From: Candidatus Rifleibacteriota bacterium
GTDB taxonomy: Bacteria > Riflebacteria > Ozemobacteria > Ozemobacterales > Ozemobacteraceae
Length of the DNA stretch: 6,616 nucleotides
Direction of reading: 5' to 3'
Assembly (NCBI GenBank): GCA_029565415.1
Contig: JAKQOH010000204.1
Span: 1-6,616 of the forward strand
Under the pieces are notes generated by a model. The model was not told where the DNA came from, did not search any database, and worked only from the letters and a program-made list of their open reading frames with translations. This document shows, piece by piece, positions 5,086 to 6,616 of the stretch. The position numbers and the translations under genes were made by a program. Numbering within the stretch: position 1 is the stretch's first letter; every line of letters starts with the position of its first letter.

Positions 5086-6616
5086 GGCTTGTTCCCCTTG
5101 AACTCGACGGTCACGGCCGTAATATCATCATACTGCGGCGCATCCCCGGTGAACAGTCCGATGTCATCCAGGAGCGCCCGGGCCGGGTCGGTGCGTTGCT
5201 GGCCGCCCAGGAAGCGTTTGAGCCGTTCCGCTCCGTACTCCTCCGCGTCGGGATTGCGCGCTTCCGTCACGCCGTCGGTGTAGAGAACGAGCAGATCCCC
5301 CGGCTTCATCGTGAACCGGGTCGGCTGGTACTTCATGCTGACGATGCCCAGCGGCAGCCCCGAAGCCGACCGCTCCTCGAGCGTGGGCGGGCCGTTCCTG
5401 CGGGACACCACGACCGCCGGGTTGTGGCCGGCGCAGGCAAGCTCAACCTCCCCGGTCGTCGCGTCGATGATGGCGTACATCGCCGTGATGAACCGGTCGT
5501 TGGTGATATTGAGCTGGATGATATCGTTCGCGCGCGTCAGAACTTCTCCCGCAGACAGCTTCGTCAGCTCCATGGTCGAGAGGGTCGTCTTGAACACCGT
5601 CATGATGATCGCTGCCGGCACGTTCTTTCCCGAGGCGTCGGCGATGACCAGGCCGAGGCGTTTCGAACCCAGATCGAAAAAGTCGTAATAATCACCGCCG
5701 ACCTCGGCTGCGGATTTGCTGATGCGGCTGATGCCCAGTCCGGGGATGACGGGCGTTTTCTGGGGAAGCAGGTTTTCCTGGATTTCCCTGGCCATCTGGA
5801 GCTGGGTGTCGAGTTTCTTTTTCTTGTCGGCCGCGGTCATCAACTTGTCCGTCTCGATGATCGAGGCGAGCTGGTCGGCGATGATCTTGATGAACGAGAC
5901 ATCCTGCAGCGAGAGCCGGGTGTCGGGGTCGGGGAAGTAGACGAACAGCACTTCGTCGTATTCCGGATCACTCAGCAGCGTCGCTTCTCCCGCCTGGATC
6001 GGCGTCAGAAGAGGAAGAAGCAGGAGACAGCCGTTCAGCCCCTGCTCATGCGTGCGGCCCCGGAGAACCGGATTGTCCTGGATCGCCGGAAGCGGGAGGG
6101 AGCGGCGGAAAAAGCTGCGGTCGTCGTCGGAGCACTGGATGCCGAGCATCTTGTTGTCGCAGTACCAGCCGGTGAGCCCCTCATGCAGGGGGAGGAACTC
6201 CCGTCCCTGGTCCTGGCGATGATCGGTCGGCAGACCGGTGGATGCGGCATACGGGAAATATTCGTGAGAGGATAGAAACTCCTGCGTGAATTGCGGGGCC
6301 CCGAGGCGAAGGAAGCCGGCGGGGGTTTCCACGCTCTCGGGTGATTTTCGCATGATTTTCACGAGACCGATGCCGGGGAGGGTGTCCCGGAGGAGCTCGA
6401 GCACCTTGCCGACAGCGTTTTCCAGGCGGGCTTCCTTGTTGATGCCCACCATCTCGGCTTTGTCGCTCTCGAGCTCGCTGTAGATCTCGGTGAGCTTCTG
6501 GATCGTCTTGAGGTAGGTCTTGTTGATCTCGGCCTGCTCGTGCAGGCTGAACGCGAGATTGTGAAAGGATTCGGCGAGGGTGTGGATTTCTTCGGTGTCG
6601 CTCTGCACCTCGGGAA
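5082..6616 (-). CDS. HAMP-GAF-SpoIIE/PP2C serine phosphatase, RsbU-like (partial, 5' end outside window)
   Basis: Mn/Mg-dependent phosphatase predicted to dephosphorylate a STAS-type anti-sigma antagonist. Residues are counted from a GTG codon at 6608. That codon is probably internal: the frame is open to the edge, and the first visible residues (TEEIHTLAESFHNLAFSL, 5-22) look like the C-terminal half of a HAMP domain, so a membrane sensor part should lie upstream. Then follow a coiled coil (about 22-60), a divergent GAF-like domain (about 60-255), the switch helix with AREIQENLLPQ (273-283), and the PP2C_SpoIIE domain to the end. Catalytic metal ligands are all present: GGDYYD (Asp306, Asp309), IADASGKNVPAA (Asp324), LYTDGVTEA (Asp445) and DDITAV (Asp494/495). 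The domain looks active. It overlaps the methyltransferase start by 4 bp. The nearby STAS gene is the natural substrate candidate. Confidence 0.93.
   Translation of the reverse strand, partial: PEVQSDTEEIHTLAESFHNLAFSLHEQAEINKTYLKTIQKLTEIYSELESDKAEMVGINKEARLENAVGKVLELLRDTLPGIGLVKIMRKSPESVETPAGFLRLGAPQFTQEFLSSHEYFPYAASTGLPTDHRQDQGREFLPLHEGLTGWYCDNKMLGIQCSDDDRSFFRRSLPLPAIQDNPVLRGRTHEQGLNGCLLLLPLLTPIQAGEATLLSDPEYDEVLFVYFPDPDTRLSLQDVSFIKIIADQLASIIETDKLMTAADKKKKLDTQLQMAREIQENLLPQKTPVIPGLGISRISKSAAEVGGDYYDFFDLGSKRLGLVIADASGKNVPAAIIMTVFKTTLSTMELTKLSAGEVLTRANDIIQLNITNDRFITAMYAIIDATTGEVELACAGHNPAVVVSRRNGPPTLEERSASGLPLGIVSMKYQPTRFTMKPGDLLVLYTDGVTEARNPDAEEYGAERLKRFLGGQQRTDPARALLDDIGLFTGDAPQYDDITAVTVEFKGNKP

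Noticed and set aside
4507..5283. Plus-strand 258-codon open frame
   Set aside because: It overlaps the methyltransferase and phosphatase junction antisense and shows no recognisable domain.
5196..6275. Plus-strand 359-codon open frame
   Set aside because: It is antisense to the phosphatase, which carries every PP2C catalytic motif; the plus-strand product is charged and without motifs.

Overview
The window looks like GC-rich bacterial chromosomal DNA (around 60% GC by eye). It is almost fully coding, with short intergenic gaps and operon-like spacing. I cannot name the species. A bacterium rich in GAF/GGDEF and SpoIIE-phosphatase signalling proteins that carries an animal-type transketolase fits, but several phyla share that profile.

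Layout. (1) Positions 1-1403, minus strand: the N-terminal three quarters of a transketolase running off the left edge, with its own candidate promoter at 1436-1464. (2) 1488-2303, minus: a multi-pass membrane protein of unknown role with a faint resemblance to the VTT/DedA-TVP38 fold. (3) 2304-2459: a divergent intergenic region with a perfect 7-6-7 inverted repeat ahead of the rightward genes. (4) 2460-2813 and 2836-4416, plus: a two-gene operon, a single-domain STAS protein (anti-sigma-factor-antagonist type) followed 22 bp later by a GAF-GAF-GGDEF diguanylate cyclase. (5) 4429-5085 and 5082-6616, minus: a second two-gene unit converging on the first, a HAMP-GAF-type SpoIIE/PP2C phosphatase (5' end outside the window) and a class I SAM methyltransferase, overlapping by 4 bp (ATGA).

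How the genes may work together. The right half reads as a signalling locus. A SpoIIE/RsbU-like phosphatase is the normal partner that dephosphorylates a SpoIIAA/RsbV-like STAS protein, and here that STAS protein is co-transcribed with a diguanylate cyclase. This suggests a partner switch feeding c-di-GMP output, similar in idea to the HsbR/HsbA/HsbD system of Pseudomonas aeruginosa. No HATPase anti-sigma kinase and no sigma factor lie in the window, so the switch is incomplete here. The left half (transketolase and membrane protein) has no evident functional link to it. No tRNA, rRNA, CRISPR array, insertion sequence or phage gene was seen.
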